Source: Hamadaea tsunoensis DSM 44101
GTDB lineage: Bacteria; Actinomycetota; Actinomycetes; Mycobacteriales; Micromonosporaceae
Assembly: GCF_000428945.1 (NCBI RefSeq)
Contig: NZ_AUAX01000001.1
Span: 372,001-436,000 of the forward strand
Reading direction: 5' to 3'
Length of the DNA: 64,000 nucleotides
Positions 43,541-54,578 of the stretch are shown piece after piece (within the stretch, counting starts at the first letter, position 1; every line of letters begins with the position of its first letter). The position numbers and the translations under genes were made by a program. The notes under the pieces are model-generated. The model worked only from the letters and a program-made list of their open reading frames with translations, was not told the DNA's origin and did no database searches.

Positions 43541-43650
43541 CCTTGATCATGTAACGCTATTTCGGCGAGAACGCGCTCTCCCGCCGATATGGCGTTACAT
43601 GATCAAGGCCAGGTCGGTCACGGCGCCGGAATGGCGTTACATGATCAAGC
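43541..43650. repeat. Palindromic repeat family P3, copy 2 plus half copy
   Basis: CCTTGATCATGTAACGC at 43541 pairs with GGCGTTACATGATCAAGG ending at 43608; CGGCG/CGCCG pairs inside. A further right half (ATGGCGTTACATGATCAAG) is at 43631-43649. The 43285-43965 gap is otherwise gene-free apart from repeat P4 and the trp leader. Confidence 0.75.
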
Positions 43651-43682
43651 CGCTGAGGATCGCCACCGCCTCCATATCAGAC

Positions 43683-43852
43683 AGTCGCGACAAAGGCTGG
43701 GAGTGACGGGTGAAACGGTGACCGAACCGCGGTGAAGAATGCGTCGCCCCAGAAACCTGGCAGTGGAGGCCTCGGAGCGAAGCGGAGGGGCCGGAGCGGT
43801 CTCCCGCGGGAGGAGCGGAGGCGAGATCGACGAACCCGGGACACAATTCTTA
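43683..43852. repeat. Dispersed repeat family P4, copy 1
   Basis: About 165 bp that recurs in inverted orientation at 56915-57083. Shared blocks include GGTGACCGAACCGCGGTG, GGTCTCCCGCGGGAGGAGCG and GAGATCGACGAACCCGGGAC. It contains the short palindrome CTCCCGCGGGAG. No coding potential was recognised. Confidence 0.8.
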
Positions 43853-43965
43853 TAAGAGCGTCCGGCAGTAGGCTCTCGGGATCCGCCGGCCCCCTGCGGC
43901 GCCCCGCTGCCAAGATGCTGGGGCCTACTGCCGGCCTCTCTAAAGATCTTGGCTACACTCCCGCC

Positions 43966-44042
43966 ATGACGTTCCGCGCGCAGTGGTGGCCCGCCTCCTA
44001 GGCGGCCCCCGCGCGCATCCCACGGCCGCCGCTTCCGGCGGC
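43966..44042 (+). promoter_or_regulatory. trpL: Trp leader peptide and attenuator of trpD
   Basis: ATG 43966 to TAG 44001 encodes MTFRAQWWPAS, with two adjacent Trp codons at 43984-43989. Downstream are four segments: 1 GGCCCGCC (43988), 2 GGCGGCC (44001), 3 GGCCGCC (44024) and 4 CGGCGGC (44036). Segments 1:2, 2:3 (perfect 7 bp) and 3:4 (perfect 7 bp, loop CTTC) are mutually exclusive. A ribosome stalled at the Trp codons would cover segment 1, allow 2:3 and prevent the 3:4 terminator. A TACACT -10 at 43954 puts the start of transcription near the leader ATG. Confidence 0.88.
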
Positions 44043-44093
44043 TGTCGTTCCTGTCCAGCTCCCGGTCGGCGGCCCCGATCGACAAGGACACGG

Positions 44094-45122
44094 ATGAACA
44101 CGCTCGCCCGCCTGCTCGCCCGCGAGGACCTCTCCCGCGAGCAGGCCGCCGCCGCCATGACGGAGATCGTGCTCGGCGCCGCCGACCCGGTCCGCATCGC
44201 CGGCTTCCTCGTCGCCCTGCGGGCCAAGGGCGAAACCGCCGTCGAGATCGCAGGGCTCGTCGACGCGCTCCTCCAGGCCGCTGTACGCGTACCGGTCCCG
44301 GGGCCGACCGTGGACATCGCGGGCACCGGCGGGGACGGCACGAACGCGGTCAACATCTCGACCATGGCGGCCGTGGTCGTCGCCGCGACCGGCCGGACCG
44401 TCGTGAAGCACGGTGGCCGGGCGGCCTCGGCCGGCAGCGCCGGATCGGCCGACCTCGTCGAGGCGCTCGGCGTACCGCTGGATCTGACGCCCGAACAGCA
44501 TGTCCGGGTCGCCCGGGAAGCCGGGATCACGTTCCTCTTCGCGGCGGCCCTGCACCCGGGCATGAGACACGCCGGACCCGTACGCCGCGCGCTCGGCGTA
44601 CCGACGGTGTTCAACGCGCTGGGGCCGCTGATCAATCCGGCCGAGCCGACCCATCGGCTGATCGGCGTGGCCGATCCCCGGCTGCTGCCCGCGATCGTGG
44701 AGACCCTGCGCGTACGCGGTGCCGACGCGCTCGTGGTCCGCGGCGGGGACGGCCTCGACAAGCTGAGCACGGCGGCGCCTTCGCACCTGTGGCGCGTACG
44801 CGACGGCGCCGCGACCGCGTCCGTCCTCGATCCGGCCGAGCTGGGCATTCCCCGCCCGGACGGGGACGGTCTGCGCGGCGGATCGGCCGCCGACAACGTC
44901 CGCGTCGTCCACGATCTCGTCGCCGGCCGCCCCGGCCCGGTACGCGACGCCGTCCTGCTCAACGCCGCCGGTGCGGTACTCGTCGCGCGGGGGGCGGCAC
45001 CGGAGCCCGACGGGTTCCGCGCGGCGCTCAAGATCTGCGCGGAGGCGGTCGACACGGGCCGGGCGGCCGCGACCCTGTCCCGGTGGATCGAGGCGAGCAA
45101 CCGGAATTTTCCGCTGCCCTAG
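44094..45122 (+). CDS. trpD: Anthranilate phosphoribosyltransferase
   Basis: A 342-aa enzyme joining anthranilate and PRPP in tryptophan synthesis. Family boxes are present: GTGGDGTNAVNIS (residues 77-89, PRPP loop), KHGGRAASAGSAGSADLVEA (105-124), LHPGMRHAGPVRRALG and FNALGPLINP. The start is ATG 44094 with AAGGA upstream, after the attenuator. It is a stand-alone trp gene, as common in actinobacteria, so Trp-dependent attenuation is likely its main control. Confidence 0.96.
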   Translation: MNTLARLLAREDLSREQAAAAMTEIVLGAADPVRIAGFLVALRAKGETAVEIAGLVDALLQAAVRVPVPGPTVDIAGTGGDGTNAVNISTMAAVVVAATGRTVVKHGGRAASAGSAGSADLVEALGVPLDLTPEQHVRVAREAGITFLFAAALHPGMRHAGPVRRALGVPTVFNALGPLINPAEPTHRLIGVADPRLLPAIVETLRVRGADALVVRGGDGLDKLSTAAPSHLWRVRDGAATASVLDPAELGIPRPDGDGLRGGSAADNVRVVHDLVAGRPGPVRDAVLLNAAGAVLVARGAAPEPDGFRAALKICAEAVDTGRAAATLSRWIEASNRNFPLP

Positions 45123-45178
45123 TGCCACACACAGCAGTGGAAAGCCACTATGGAGCGTCCTACTACGGGCCGTGGGAC

Positions 45179-45203
45179 CGAAAATTTCCGGAACATATTG
45201 ACG
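45179..45203 (+). promoter_or_regulatory. CGAAA-TTCCGGAA box and -35 before the glucuronoyl esterase gene
   Basis: CGAAAATTTCCGGAA (45179-45193) lies just before TTGACG (45198-45203). A very similar box precedes the -35 of the xylanase gene at 48185-48201, suggesting a common regulator of xylan-degrading enzymes. The -10 is not obvious. Confidence 0.45.
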
Positions 45204-45298
45204 CTCATGCGTTTCCTCGCGGAGGCTGGAGGCTGCCCTGACATACGTGATCATCGATCACGTTGTCGCATCCTTCTCCGCCCGGAAGGAGGCCCACA

Positions 45299-46945
45299 GT
45301 GGCCATCGAATCGGGCCGCTCCCTGTTCCGTTCGACGATCGTCGCGGTCACCGCCGCGACCCTCGCCGTCACGGGAGCGGCCACAGTGCTCAGCCGAACC
45401 CCCACCACCGCCCTCGCCGCCTCGGCGGCCGGGGTCGAGGACGAGGGGGCCGACTGCGCGGTGTCCCTGCCCGGCTCCACGCCCAGCGACAGCAGGCTCC
45501 CCGACCCCTTCAAGAAGATCGACGGTACGCGGATCACCGCCAAGTCGGATTGGCGGTGCCGCCGAGAGGAGATCAGGAAACTCGCCGAGCGCTCGGTCTA
45601 CGGCACGAAACCCGGCAAGCCGGCCGGCGTGACCGGGTCGGTGACGCGTACGGCGATCTCGGTCAGCGTCTCCGACAGCGGGCGCAGCGCGAGCTTCTCG
45701 GCGAGCGTCAGCCTGCCCAGCGGCACGGGACCGTTCCCGGCCGTGTTCGTCGTCGGCGGCCTGGGAGCCGACACGGCGACGATCCAGGCGGCCGGAGTGG
45801 CCGTGATCAATTACGACCCGTTGGCCGTCGGCAAGGAAGGCACGCCCCGCACCAGCAAGCAGGGCGCCTTCTACAGCATCTACGGCGCGACCAGCACGAC
45901 CGGTCTCGAAGCCGCCTGGGCCTGGGGGGTCAGCCGGCTGATCGACGTCATCGAGCAGTCCGGCGCGAGCATCCTCAAGGCGGACGCGCTCGGCGTCACC
46001 GGCTGCTCCCGGTACGGCAAGGGCGCCTTCGCCATCGGCGCCTTCGACCAGCGGATCGCGTTGACGATGCCGATCGAGTCCGGCTCCGGCGGCGTCCCGA
46101 TCCTGCGCGGCATCGCGGGCGAGTCCGGGGCGCAGCCGCTGTCCAGCGCGTACTCGGAGCAGCCGTGGCTCGGGGACGCCTTCAGCGCGTACACGGGAAA
46201 TCCGAACGCCCTGCCGGTCGACACGCATGAGACGGTCGCGATGATCGCGCCGCGCGGCCTGCTCGTGATGGAGAACCCGCACATCGACTGGCTGGCGGCG
46301 CGGTCGGGCAGCGTCTCCGCGCTGGCCGGCGCGGAGGTGTACAAGGCGCTCGGCGCGGGTGACAACATCACCTACTGGTCCGACGTCGCGGACGGCACGC
46401 ACTGCGCCGTCCGTCCCGAGTGGAAGGTCCCGCTCCAGCAGAACCTGCAGAAGTTCCTGCTGAAGACGGGCAACGCGGCCGGCACGTTCCGGATCTCCAG
46501 CCTGAAGGCCGGCAACCTGGCCGACTGGCGGACCTGGACCACGCCGACCCTCTCGGACTCCCCGGGATCGCCGTCGCCTTCCCCCTCTTCGCCGCCGCCC
46601 TCTTCGCCGCCGCCCTCCTCACCGCCCGCTTCCTCGCCACCGCCCGTCGGCGGGGCGTGCGCGGCGGCGTACCGGACGGTCAACGCGTGGCAGGGCGGCT
46701 TCCAGGGTGAGGTCACCGTGACCGCCGGTTCCTCCGCGATCAACGGCTGGACCGTACGCTGGACGCTCGCGAGTGGACAGACGATCAGCCAGGTGTGGAA
46801 CGGGACGCTGACCGTCAGCGGCGGTTCGGCGACCGTGAAGAACCTGTCGTACAACGGATCGCTGGGGGCCGGCGGGTCGACGACCTTCGGCTTCCTCGGC
46901 ACCGGTACGGGATCGGCCAACGGCATCACCTGCACCAGTCCTTGA
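45299..46945 (+). CDS. Secreted glucuronoyl esterase (CE15) with CBM2
   Basis: A 548-aa exported esterase from GTG 45299 (AAGGAGG upstream). Signal peptide about residues 1-42. The catalytic domain contains the CE15 nucleophile motif GCSRYGKGAF (Ser about 237), an acidic residue in PIESGSGG and a His in VADGTHCAVR. A Ser/Pro linker (about 435-465) leads to a C-terminal CBM2 that binds cellulose or xylan (starts GACAAAYRTVNAWQGGFQGE). It should cleave ester links between lignin and glucuronoxylan. Neighbouring xylanase and pectinesterase make a plant-wall cluster. Confidence 0.88.
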   Translation: MAIESGRSLFRSTIVAVTAATLAVTGAATVLSRTPTTALAASAAGVEDEGADCAVSLPGSTPSDSRLPDPFKKIDGTRITAKSDWRCRREEIRKLAERSVYGTKPGKPAGVTGSVTRTAISVSVSDSGRSASFSASVSLPSGTGPFPAVFVVGGLGADTATIQAAGVAVINYDPLAVGKEGTPRTSKQGAFYSIYGATSTTGLEAAWAWGVSRLIDVIEQSGASILKADALGVTGCSRYGKGAFAIGAFDQRIALTMPIESGSGGVPILRGIAGESGAQPLSSAYSEQPWLGDAFSAYTGNPNALPVDTHETVAMIAPRGLLVMENPHIDWLAARSGSVSALAGAEVYKALGAGDNITYWSDVADGTHCAVRPEWKVPLQQNLQKFLLKTGNAAGTFRISSLKAGNLADWRTWTTPTLSDSPGSPSPSPSSPPPSSPPPSSPPASSPPPVGGACAAAYRTVNAWQGGFQGEVTVTAGSSAINGWTVRWTLASGQTISQVWNGTLTVSGGSATVKNLSYNGSLGAGGSTTFGFLGTGTGSANGITCTSP

Positions 46946-46997
46946 GTGATGCAGGAGGGGCCGTCGCGCGGCGGCGGCCCCTCCGCCGAACCAGGGA

Positions 46998-50056
<3,059 letters not shown>

Positions 50057-50072
50057 GTCCGGCCCGCGACAG

Positions 50073-50111
50073 GGTGGTCCCGGCCTGCCGCCGGGGGAGG
50101 CCGGGACCACC
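50073..50111 (+). terminator. Stem-loop terminator after the pectinesterase gene
   Basis: GGTGGTCCCGGCC at 50073-50085 pairs exactly with 50099-50111 (13 bp, 13-base loop), 17 bp after the stop codon. Confidence 0.75.
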
Positions 50112-50149
50112 GCCTGCGCACGGGTAACGGTGCGGTGCCGGGGACTACC

Positions 50150-50890
50150 ATGATCACCGTGACTGGGCCGCTGCCGTACCGGGTGCTGACCGGACCCGAC
50201 GATGCCACGTTCTGCGAGCGGGTGAGCGCCGCGCTGGCCGACGGCTACGAACTTCACGGTTCGCCGGCGCTGACCTTCGACGGCGACCGGGTTGTCGTCG
50301 CCCAGGCGCTCACCTACCAGGCCGTCGACCGGGCGCGGGTGGTCGGCTACGACGACCGCTGGCCGGACCGGGCCCGGGCACTGATCGCCGAACTGGCGGA
50401 CAGCCTCGGCCCGCGGGCGCTGCGGATCGACCACATCGGCAGCACCGCCATCGCGGGCATGGCCGCCAAGGATCTGCTGGACCTTCAGGTCAGCGTCGCC
50501 GCCCTGGACCCTGCCGCCAAGGCGTTCGACGAACCGCTTGCCCGGCTCGGGTTCGCGCGTACGCCCTTCCAGCAGGATCACGTGCCGGCCGGCAGCGCCG
50601 ACGCACCCGACCGCTGGGCCAAGCGCTACTGGCACCGGCACCACCATCCAGCCGGCGACGTCAACCTGCACGTACGCGTCGCGGGCGCGCCGAACGAGCG
50701 GCTGGCGCTCCTTTTTCGCGACTGGTTCCGGGCGCATCCTGCGGCGGTCCCGGCGTACGCGAGTTTCAAGCGGGTGCTCGCGGACAGCGTGGCGGACCGG
50801 GACGCGTACACCGATGTGAAGGATCCCGTCGTCGACCTGGTCGTCGGCGTCGCCGAGCAGTGGGCCGCCGACACCGGCTGGCAGCCCTGA
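50150..50890 (+). CDS. DUF1737-GrpB fusion protein
   Basis: A 246-aa protein from ATG 50150. Residues 1-58 are a DUF1737-type domain (PLPYRVLTGPDDATFCERVS, then VVAQALTYQ). The remainder is a GrpB/UPF0157 nucleotidyltransferase-fold domain with RIDHIGSTAIAGMAAKDLLD and HHHPAGDVNLHVRV. GrpB proteins are also joined to dephospho-CoA kinase in actinobacteria; catalytic role unproven. Fusion with DUF1737 is uncommon to my knowledge. Confidence 0.8.
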   Translation: MITVTGPLPYRVLTGPDDATFCERVSAALADGYELHGSPALTFDGDRVVVAQALTYQAVDRARVVGYDDRWPDRARALIAELADSLGPRALRIDHIGSTAIAGMAAKDLLDLQVSVAALDPAAKAFDEPLARLGFARTPFQQDHVPAGSADAPDRWAKRYWHRHHHPAGDVNLHVRVAGAPNERLALLFRDWFRAHPAAVPAYASFKRVLADSVADRDAYTDVKDPVVDLVVGVAEQWAADTGWQP

Positions 50891-50895
50891 ACGAC

Positions 50896-50926
50896 AAGAA
50901 GCCCGGACCGGAGTCCTGGGCTTCTT
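50896..50926. terminator. Bidirectional stem-loop between grpB-like gene and tRNA-Asn
   Basis: AAGAAGCCCGGAC (50896-50908) pairs with GTCCTGGGCTTCTT (50913-50926) with one bulged T and a CGGA loop. Either strand gives a pyrimidine-rich 3' side, so it may serve both converging transcripts. Confidence 0.65.
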
Positions 50927-50940
50927 CGTTGTGGTTCTGG

Positions 50941-51013
50941 CTCCCCGACTTGGACTCGAACCAAGAACCTGCCGGTTAACAGCCGGCTGCTCTGCCAATT
51001 GAGCTATCGGGGA
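50941..51013 (-). tRNA. tRNA-Asn (anticodon GTT)
   Basis: A 73-base minus-strand cloverleaf: acceptor TCCCCGA/TCGGGGA with discriminator G, D-arm GCTC...GAGC, anticodon loop CTGTTAA flanked by GCCGG/CCGGC, T-arm CTTGG-TTCGAGT-CCAAG. CCA is not encoded. No element is inserted here. Confidence 0.95.
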
Positions 51014-51228
51014 TCGCAGTTCCGGACGCTGGAGAAGATCTCCGCGCCCGGGCGACTGCACAAGACTACACAACTCCCAGGGGCCGACGCGAGTGGGTAT
51101 CCCTTCGTGTTGCGGCGCCGACACAGGCCCAGGAAAGGGACAATCTTCACGAGAACGTTCGTCCGAGGTGTAGGCGACCCCGAAACGGGGCATCACCGCG
51201 TACAGGACAACAGGAGGGAGGCACGGAG

Positions 51229-51495
51229 ATGAGCAAGATGTGGTTCGTCGCCGGTGCGGCCGTCGGGTATGTGCTCGGCGCCCGGGCCGGCCGGGAGCAG
51301 TACGACAAGCTGGTGCGCTCGGCGCGGCAGCTGTGGGAGAGCCCTACCGTGCAGGAGGCGGCCGGGGTCGCCCGCGAACAGACGGCCCGCCTGGTCGACA
51401 CCGCCAAGGACAAGGTCCAGGAGAAGGTCGGCACCTACACGCACAGGTTCGACCGTTCCGTGACCGACGCCGAGGCACGCATCAACGGTGCGTGA
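51229..51495 (+). CDS. YtxH-like small membrane-associated protein
   Basis: An 88-aa protein (GGAGGGAGGC before the ATG). It starts MSKMWFVAGAAVGYVLGARA GRE, a glycine-rich membrane helix with the typical YxxGARAGRE-type end, followed by an amphipathic helix with VAREQTARLVDTAKDKVQEK. YtxH-like proteins are widespread, stress-associated and of unknown mechanism. Its end overlaps the convergent EboE-like gene by 14 bp. Confidence 0.8.
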   Translation: MSKMWFVAGAAVGYVLGARAGREQYDKLVRSARQLWESPTVQEAAGVAREQTARLVDTAKDKVQEKVGTYTHRFDRSVTDAEARINGA

Positions 51496-52774
51496 CCCCC
51501 GCATCCGCCGGCCGCCGCTCCTGGTCTCGTACCGGGCGGGGCGGCCGGGCGGGGCCGGTCAGCCCGATCTCGCTCAGCCGGGTGTGCGCGTACGCGACCT
51601 CGGCGGCCAGGTCCGCCACGTCGGGATGGGGTTGCCGGTACGCCCACGTGGCCGTCTCGACCTCCACGTGGTCGGTCAGCGCGTCGGCGCCGGCGAACAG
51701 CTGGTCGAGGGCCGCCCAGGCGATCGGCAGGGTCGTCGTCAGCGGAGCCGGAGCCTCGCTGTGCAACGGGACGTGGACGTGTACGCGCCACGGCCCGTCC
51801 AGATCCCCCGCGAACGCCTCGGGTAGGTCGTCCGCGCCCTTGCCGTCGGGACGGCGTACGGGATGCGGGAAGCGGGGTTCGGCGTACGCGCCGAGGACGG
51901 CCATCGCCTGCGCGGGATCGTCGGCCACCAGCGCGGCCGACAGCTGCACCTTCACGACCTGCAGCCGGTGCGCGCGCAGGTTCGCCATCGCCTCCTCCGG
52001 CGTCTCCCAGGCACAGGCGAGATGGGCGAGGTCGAGGCAGATGCCGAGGAAATTGGGGTCGATGTCGGAGAGCCGCTCAACCGCCTGCGCGCTGGTCTCG
52101 ATGAGGCAGCCCGGCTCCGGCTCGAAGCCGATCCGGACCAGACGCCCGGTATGCCAGGTGATCTCGGCGAGCCCGTCGGCCAGATCCTCCAGCAGCCGGT
52201 CCGCCCGGGCGCCGCGCTCCTCGTCCCAGGGTTCGCGCCAGCCGATCGGCACCGTCGAGACCGAACCCCGCTCGGCGTCGTCCGGCATCAGATCGCAGAG
52301 GACGCGGGCCAGGTCGAGCGTGTATTCGAGGCGCTCCCGTTCGCTCCAGTCGGGCCGGTAGACGGCCCGCTTCTGCGGGGTCAGGGCGCTGTCGCCGGCC
52401 TCGGGCCAGCCCACGGCGGTCTCCGCCGTCTTGTGGACCTCCGCGGCCGGCCGGGGGGACGGCAACCGTCGGCCGTCCTCGGTGGACGAACCCGGTGATC
52501 GGTAGGGGAAGCCGTTCAAGGTCACGACTTCGAGCCCGCGGGCGGCCAGTTCGGAACGTAATCGCGTACGCAGCGAGTACGACGCGGCCAGTGCGGCGGC
52601 GACCGGTGCGGCGAGCCACAGCCCGAGTCCGAGCAGATCGACGCCGAGTTCCTCGCGGACGGGGACGGCGTCGGAGTCGAGTTGGGCGAGGATCCCGCGA
52701 AGGTCGGTCACGTGGCGCACGTTCGTGCCGTAGGCGAGGTGAACGGTCTGACCGTCACGATGCCGTAGACGCAT
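51482..52774 (-). CDS. EboE-like TIM-barrel protein (metabolite traffic family)
   Basis: A 430-aa protein from ATG 52774 (GGAGGTGG upstream). The N-terminus VHLAYGTNVRHVTDLRGILA is characteristic of the EboE family. A sugar-isomerase-like TIM barrel follows with RIGFEPEPGCLIET, GICLDLAHLACAWE and WRVHVHVPLHSE supplying putative metal ligands. Ebo genes occur with isoprenoid/terpenoid transport and modification clusters, but no other eboABCDF member is in the window. Function unproven. Confidence 0.78.
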   Translation of the reverse strand: MRLRHRDGQTVHLAYGTNVRHVTDLRGILAQLDSDAVPVREELGVDLLGLGLWLAAPVAAALAASYSLRTRLRSELAARGLEVVTLNGFPYRSPGSSTEDGRRLPSPRPAAEVHKTAETAVGWPEAGDSALTPQKRAVYRPDWSERERLEYTLDLARVLCDLMPDDAERGSVSTVPIGWREPWDEERGARADRLLEDLADGLAEITWHTGRLVRIGFEPEPGCLIETSAQAVERLSDIDPNFLGICLDLAHLACAWETPEEAMANLRAHRLQVVKVQLSAALVADDPAQAMAVLGAYAEPRFPHPVRRPDGKGADDLPEAFAGDLDGPWRVHVHVPLHSEAPAPLTTTLPIAWAALDQLFAGADALTDHVEVETATWAYRQPHPDVADLAAEVAYAHTRLSEIGLTGPARPPRPVRDQERRPADAGVTHR

Positions 52775-52950
52775 CAAGCCACCTCCAGCCCCTGTGGGAG
52801 TGACCGTATAGGATCTTGCCGCACCTGACAATCCACATGAGACATCCGGTGGACCGCTGGTCTTACGATCCCACGCGGCACGGCCGGACCCCCAGGTCAT
52901 GTCGGATCAACGACACAAAACGTGCCGTGTCCGGCCGTGCGCGCGAACGC

Positions 52951-53772
52951 CTATTTCAGCAGCATGGCCTCGAGCCGGCGGCCCGTGAACCAGAGCCCCA
53001 CGACCACCATCACGACCAGGTACGCCGCGTGCCCCACGGTCGCCCAGTCGGGTACGCCCGTCGCGAGGTCGCGTACCAGACCGACGGCATGGTAGAGGGG
53101 CGTGCACTCGATGATCACCTGGATGGCCGGCGGGTAGTTCTCGATCGGGGCGAACGTCCCGGAGAACAGGAACAGCGCGAACTGCGCCGTGGTGAGCAGG
53201 TCGAAATCCTGCCAGCCGCGCATGAGCGTGCTGAAGGCCATGCCGACGGCGCCGAACGCGAAGCCCACCAGCACGGTCGCCGGGAAGGCCGCGACCGCCC
53301 AGCCGAACGCGGCCAGCTTCATCGCCACCATGATCCCGAGGAACACGGCGGTGTAGAGCGAGCCCCGGATCATCGCCCAGATCAGCTCGCCCATCGCGAT
53401 CTCGAACGGCTGCACCGGCGTGGCCAGCATGGCGTCGTACGTCTTGATGTACTTGAACTTGAAGAAGAAGTTGAACGTGGTCTCGGCCATCGCGCCGTTC
53501 ATCGCCGAGGTGGCGAGCATGGCCGGCGCGACGAACTGCGCGTAGCTCAGGACGGAGCCGTCGACGAGGGTGATGTTCTTGACCAGCGCGCCGACCCCGA
53601 GGCCGATGGACAGCAGGTAGAACAGCGGCTCGAAGAAGCCGGACACGAGCACGACCCAGTACGCCGGCCCGGACCGCAGCGGCCCGATGTTGCGGCTGAT
53701 GACCGCGCCGATCCGGCCGGGCGACAGCGTGCCCGTCCGGAGTCCCGCGGTGGCGACGAAAGTGGTGACCAT
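52951..53772 (-). CDS. ABC-2 type transporter permease
   Basis: A 273-aa permease with six predicted membrane helices. The ABC-2/NodJ pattern is visible: WVVLVSGFFEPLFYLLSIGL early, AMNGAMAETTFNFFFKFKY in the middle, and NYPPAIQVIIECTPLYHAVG before the last helix. It lies 8 bp after the second permease and downstream of the ATPase. Together they form a DrrAB/NodIJ-type exporter with two different permease chains, for drugs, lipids or polysaccharides. Confidence 0.85.
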   Translation of the reverse strand: MVTTFVATAGLRTGTLSPGRIGAVISRNIGPLRSGPAYWVVLVSGFFEPLFYLLSIGLGVGALVKNITLVDGSVLSYAQFVAPAMLATSAMNGAMAETTFNFFFKFKYIKTYDAMLATPVQPFEIAMGELIWAMIRGSLYTAVFLGIMVAMKLAAFGWAVAAFPATVLVGFAFGAVGMAFSTLMRGWQDFDLLTTAQFALFLFSGTFAPIENYPPAIQVIIECTPLYHAVGLVRDLATGVPDWATVGHAAYLVVMVVVGLWFTGRRLEAMLLK

Positions 53773-53780
53773 GTCTCCGC

Positions 53781-54575
53781 CTAGTCCTGAAGTCTCTTGG
53801 TGAAGCGCCAGACCGCGAGCAGCACCCCGACGACCGCCCACACGCCCAGGTACGCGACGTGCCCGGCGATGAAGACGGCGTTCCAGCCGGCCGACGCCCC
53901 GGGATGGGGCGCCTGCCCGAGCATCGCCGAGCGCGACAGCACGACGGCGTGCCACAGCGGCGAGACCCAGGCGAGCGGGCGGATCCACAGCGGCAGCTGG
54001 TTGACGTCGAAGAAGACCCCGGAGAACAGGGTCGCCGGGATCAGCCCGAAGCGGAACAGGATCGCGAAGTAGTTGTCGTTCTCGATCGTGGCGGCGAACG
54101 CCGTGACCGGGGCGGCCGAGGCCACCGCGAGCAGGGCCGCGATCGGCAGGGTCAGGACGGTCAGCCAGGAGTGGATCGCGCCGAAGAAGCCGACCACGAT
54201 GAGGAACGCGATCGTCGCGAGCAGCGCCCGGAAGGCGAGGAACAGCAGGTGCCCGCCGACCATGTCGCGCGGCGCGACCGGGGCGGCCCGCATCGCGTGG
54301 TACGAGCGCACCCATTTGAAACCGCCGAGGACGGGATACGTCGACTCCCCGACCGCGATCTGGAACGCCGTCGTCACCAGGACGCCCGGCGCGATGTAGC
54401 TGAGGTAGTCGACCCCGCCGAGGCCGCCGTTGGCGTCGACGTAGCGGCCGACGCCGACACCGATGCTCAGCACGAACAGCAGCGGCAGCAGGAACGAGGA
54501 GAGTGCGGAAGCCTTCCACAGCCGACGGTAGAGCACGAGTTCGCGCTCCAGCGTGGCCACCATCGCGGTCGCCAT
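53781..54575 (-). CDS. ABC-2 type transporter permease
   Basis: A 264-aa permease with six helices, homologous in layout to its neighbour (SSFLLPLLFVLSIGVGVGRY at the start, PATLFSGVFFDVNQLPLWIR late). It begins with an amphipathic segment (VATLERELVLYRRLWK) as NodJ-type subunits do. Located 3 bp after the ATPase stop, so translation is probably coupled. It likely forms a heterodimer with the next permease. Confidence 0.85.
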   Translation of the reverse strand: MATAMVATLERELVLYRRLWKASALSSFLLPLLFVLSIGVGVGRYVDANGGLGGVDYLSYIAPGVLVTTAFQIAVGESTYPVLGGFKWVRSYHAMRAAPVAPRDMVGGHLLFLAFRALLATIAFLIVVGFFGAIHSWLTVLTLPIAALLAVASAAPVTAFAATIENDNYFAILFRFGLIPATLFSGVFFDVNQLPLWIRPLAWVSPLWHAVVLSRSAMLGQAPHPGASAGWNAVFIAGHVAYLGVWAVVGVLLAVWRFTKRLQD

Positions 54576-54578
54576 CGC

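Noticed and set aside
43377-43706. Open frames across the P3 repeats
   Set aside because: They consist of palindromic repeat sequence, have no ribosome site and no protein similarity.
52951-54519. One 522-codon frame joining both ABC permeases
   Set aside because: The upstream half is out of frame with the second permease, whose own frame (53781-54575) gives clean membrane helices; two separate genes are right.
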